DNA of 64,000 nucleotides from Montanilutibacter psychrotolerans (GTDB taxonomy: Bacteria > Pseudomonadota > Gammaproteobacteria > Xanthomonadales > Xanthomonadaceae), in contig NZ_RIBS01000005.1 of assembly GCF_003719825.1 (NCBI RefSeq), positions 1 to 64,000 on the forward strand. Reading direction: 5' to 3'. Position 1 is the stretch's first letter. Each line of letters starts with the position of its first letter. Below are positions 63,304 to 64,000 of this stretch, piece after piece. A program made the position numbers and the translations under genes. Under the pieces are notes generated by a model, which worked only from the letters and a program-made list of their open reading frames with translations, ran no database searches and was not told the DNA's origin.

Positions 63304-63630
63304 CGGAATTCCTCCCGCCGTGTCCGGCCGGTGGGATACCGGGCTCCGGAATCGGTCGAGGGACCCTAGCGCGCGGGTCTGCCCACCACCGTTGTACGAA
63401 AGGGCAGGCGGCCGAATCGGTGTCCGATGGCGACGGCCAGGAGCACTGCGCACCGGTCGCAACGCAGCCGGGTGTGCCCAAGGCACAAGCGTGGTTGCGC
63501 GGGCCGGTGGCCCAGGACGTCTCGATCCAGCGCGGATGAACGGCCTTGGCCCGTCTTCGGTCCCGAGGACGGGCGAAGAACGAGGACGTCAGAACGCGGT
63601 TGCCTGGGAGCAGTTGTTAGGGCGCGGCTG
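63304..63630. other. Intergenic region, no gene seen
   Basis: 327 nt upstream of the lipase gene. A weak CCCGTC/GACGGG pairing lies near 63548-63575. Nothing else supported. Confidence 0.35.
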
Positions 63631-63768
63631 TCAGAACATCGGCTGTGCTGACGGCCCGCCGCTGCCGTCCATCCAGGCCCAGGCAACCGCACACAGCAAT
63701 GCGGCGGCGAGCATGGCTCGAAGGATGCGTTCCAGCCGGTCCGGCCGGACGGGTTTCTGTGCGCTCAT
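63631..63768 (-). CDS. Small single-helix membrane protein
   Basis: A 45-residue protein, MSAQKPVRPDRLERILRAM then a hydrophobic helix (LAAALLCAVAWAW) and a short exported tail. A GGGGG site lies about 7 nt upstream. Family not recognised; size and layout resemble many small membrane proteins. Confidence 0.5.
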   Translation of the reverse strand: MSAQKPVRPDRLERILRAMLAAALLCAVAWAWMDGSGGPSAQPMF

Positions 63769-63892
63769 GGCATTGCCCCCTGTGACGGGACAATGAGACG
63801 ACCAGGACGCGCTGGCGTCTGCGATTGCGGTCACATCGCCAGATGCCGTTAATCGGCCAGAAGGGATGGCGCGGCGTGGTGCTTTCCGCGAT

Positions 63893-64000
63893 TCAGCCGC
63901 CGTGGCCGCTGGTGTGTTCTGGCTGGGGATCGCCGGCCGCGATGCCGACGTCGAGACCGGCCTCCGAGTCGGCATGCGAACGCTCGGGCGGTCCGAACAG
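63893..64000 (-). CDS. C-terminal end of a gene running out of the window
   Basis: An open frame enters from the right edge and ends at a TGA with GDPQPEHTSGHGG. Thirty-five residues, Gly/His/Pro-rich at the end, no domain visible. It may be cotranscribed with the small membrane protein 124 nt downstream. Confidence 0.4.
   Translation of the reverse strand: MFGPPERSHADSEAGLDVGIAAGDPQPEHTSGHGG

Overview
The window reads as the chromosome of a high-G+C gammaproteobacterium of the Lysobacter/Xanthomonadaceae type. The best single marker is a complete beta-lytic metalloendopeptidase precursor (34801-35973), a hallmark secreted enzyme of Lysobacter. Third-position G/C-rich codon use throughout, many exported hydrolases and REP-like GTAGGGTGGGC elements fit the same group. 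I made no database search; identities come from motifs and family knowledge. No rRNA, tRNA, CRISPR array or prophage was seen.

Layout. 1-600: tail of an IS110-type transposase and a nest of inverted repeats. 0.6-10 kb: SGNH hydrolase with a membrane-anchored neighbour, an Lnt-like acyltransferase with an extra C-terminal domain, an HSL-type esterase divergent from a TetR regulator, a sterol-desaturase-like hydroxylase facing an AraC regulator, and a DUF418 membrane protein. 10.1-14.1 kb: BlaI-type repressor, BlaR-type M56 protease and a large beta-lactamase-fold serine hydrolase behind a promoter carrying two matching operator dyads. 14.2-20.9 kb (minus strand): the most unusual block, a pyruvate-decarboxylase-type TPP enzyme preceded by a coupled 52-codon ORF, a 702-residue flavin L-amino-acid/amine oxidase, and a 729-residue protein with ChW-like, ricin-like and apparently lipid-binding regions. 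21.5-22.1 kb: two decayed gene fragments joined at a repeat/palindrome. 22-26.6 kb: GpsA, a methyltransferase, an M14 deacylase, an SRPBCC protein and a GH25 lysozyme. 26.6-27.8 kb: a higher-order tandem repeat (unit about 440-460 bp).

28-37.5 kb: HxlR regulator divergent from a secreted cyclase-family hydrolase, CPBP protease, thioesterase, O-methyltransferase, GST, beta-lytic protease and small metabolic proteins. 37.8-41.9 kb: ABC exporter and membrane proteins. 41.9-49.4 kb: HAD phosphatase, GIY-YIG-like protein, small exported proteins, a second GST whose 3' end is duplicated with a repeat element, an NmrA-like reductase divergent from a LysR regulator, and a RIO1-type kinase. 49.6-52.2 kb: a small protein, a TPR-glycosyltransferase and a convergent sulfotransferase. 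52.4-54.5 kb: general-stress-like genes. 54.5-64 kb: exported phosphoesterase with PKD/PPC/P domains, Tat-type multicopper oxidase, FKBP isomerase, YjdM, RtcB, lipoprotein, lipase and small proteins.

How it fits together: much of the window serves the cell envelope and the outside of the cell (lytic protease, lipases, phosphoesterase, copper oxidase, acyltransferase), matching a predatory or degradative soil/water lifestyle. The BlaI/BlaR/hydrolase unit looks like a self-contained induced response. The oxidase/decarboxylase locus is the best candidate for an undescribed function: together the two enzymes could turn an L-amino acid into an aldehyde with release of ammonia, hydrogen peroxide and carbon dioxide.
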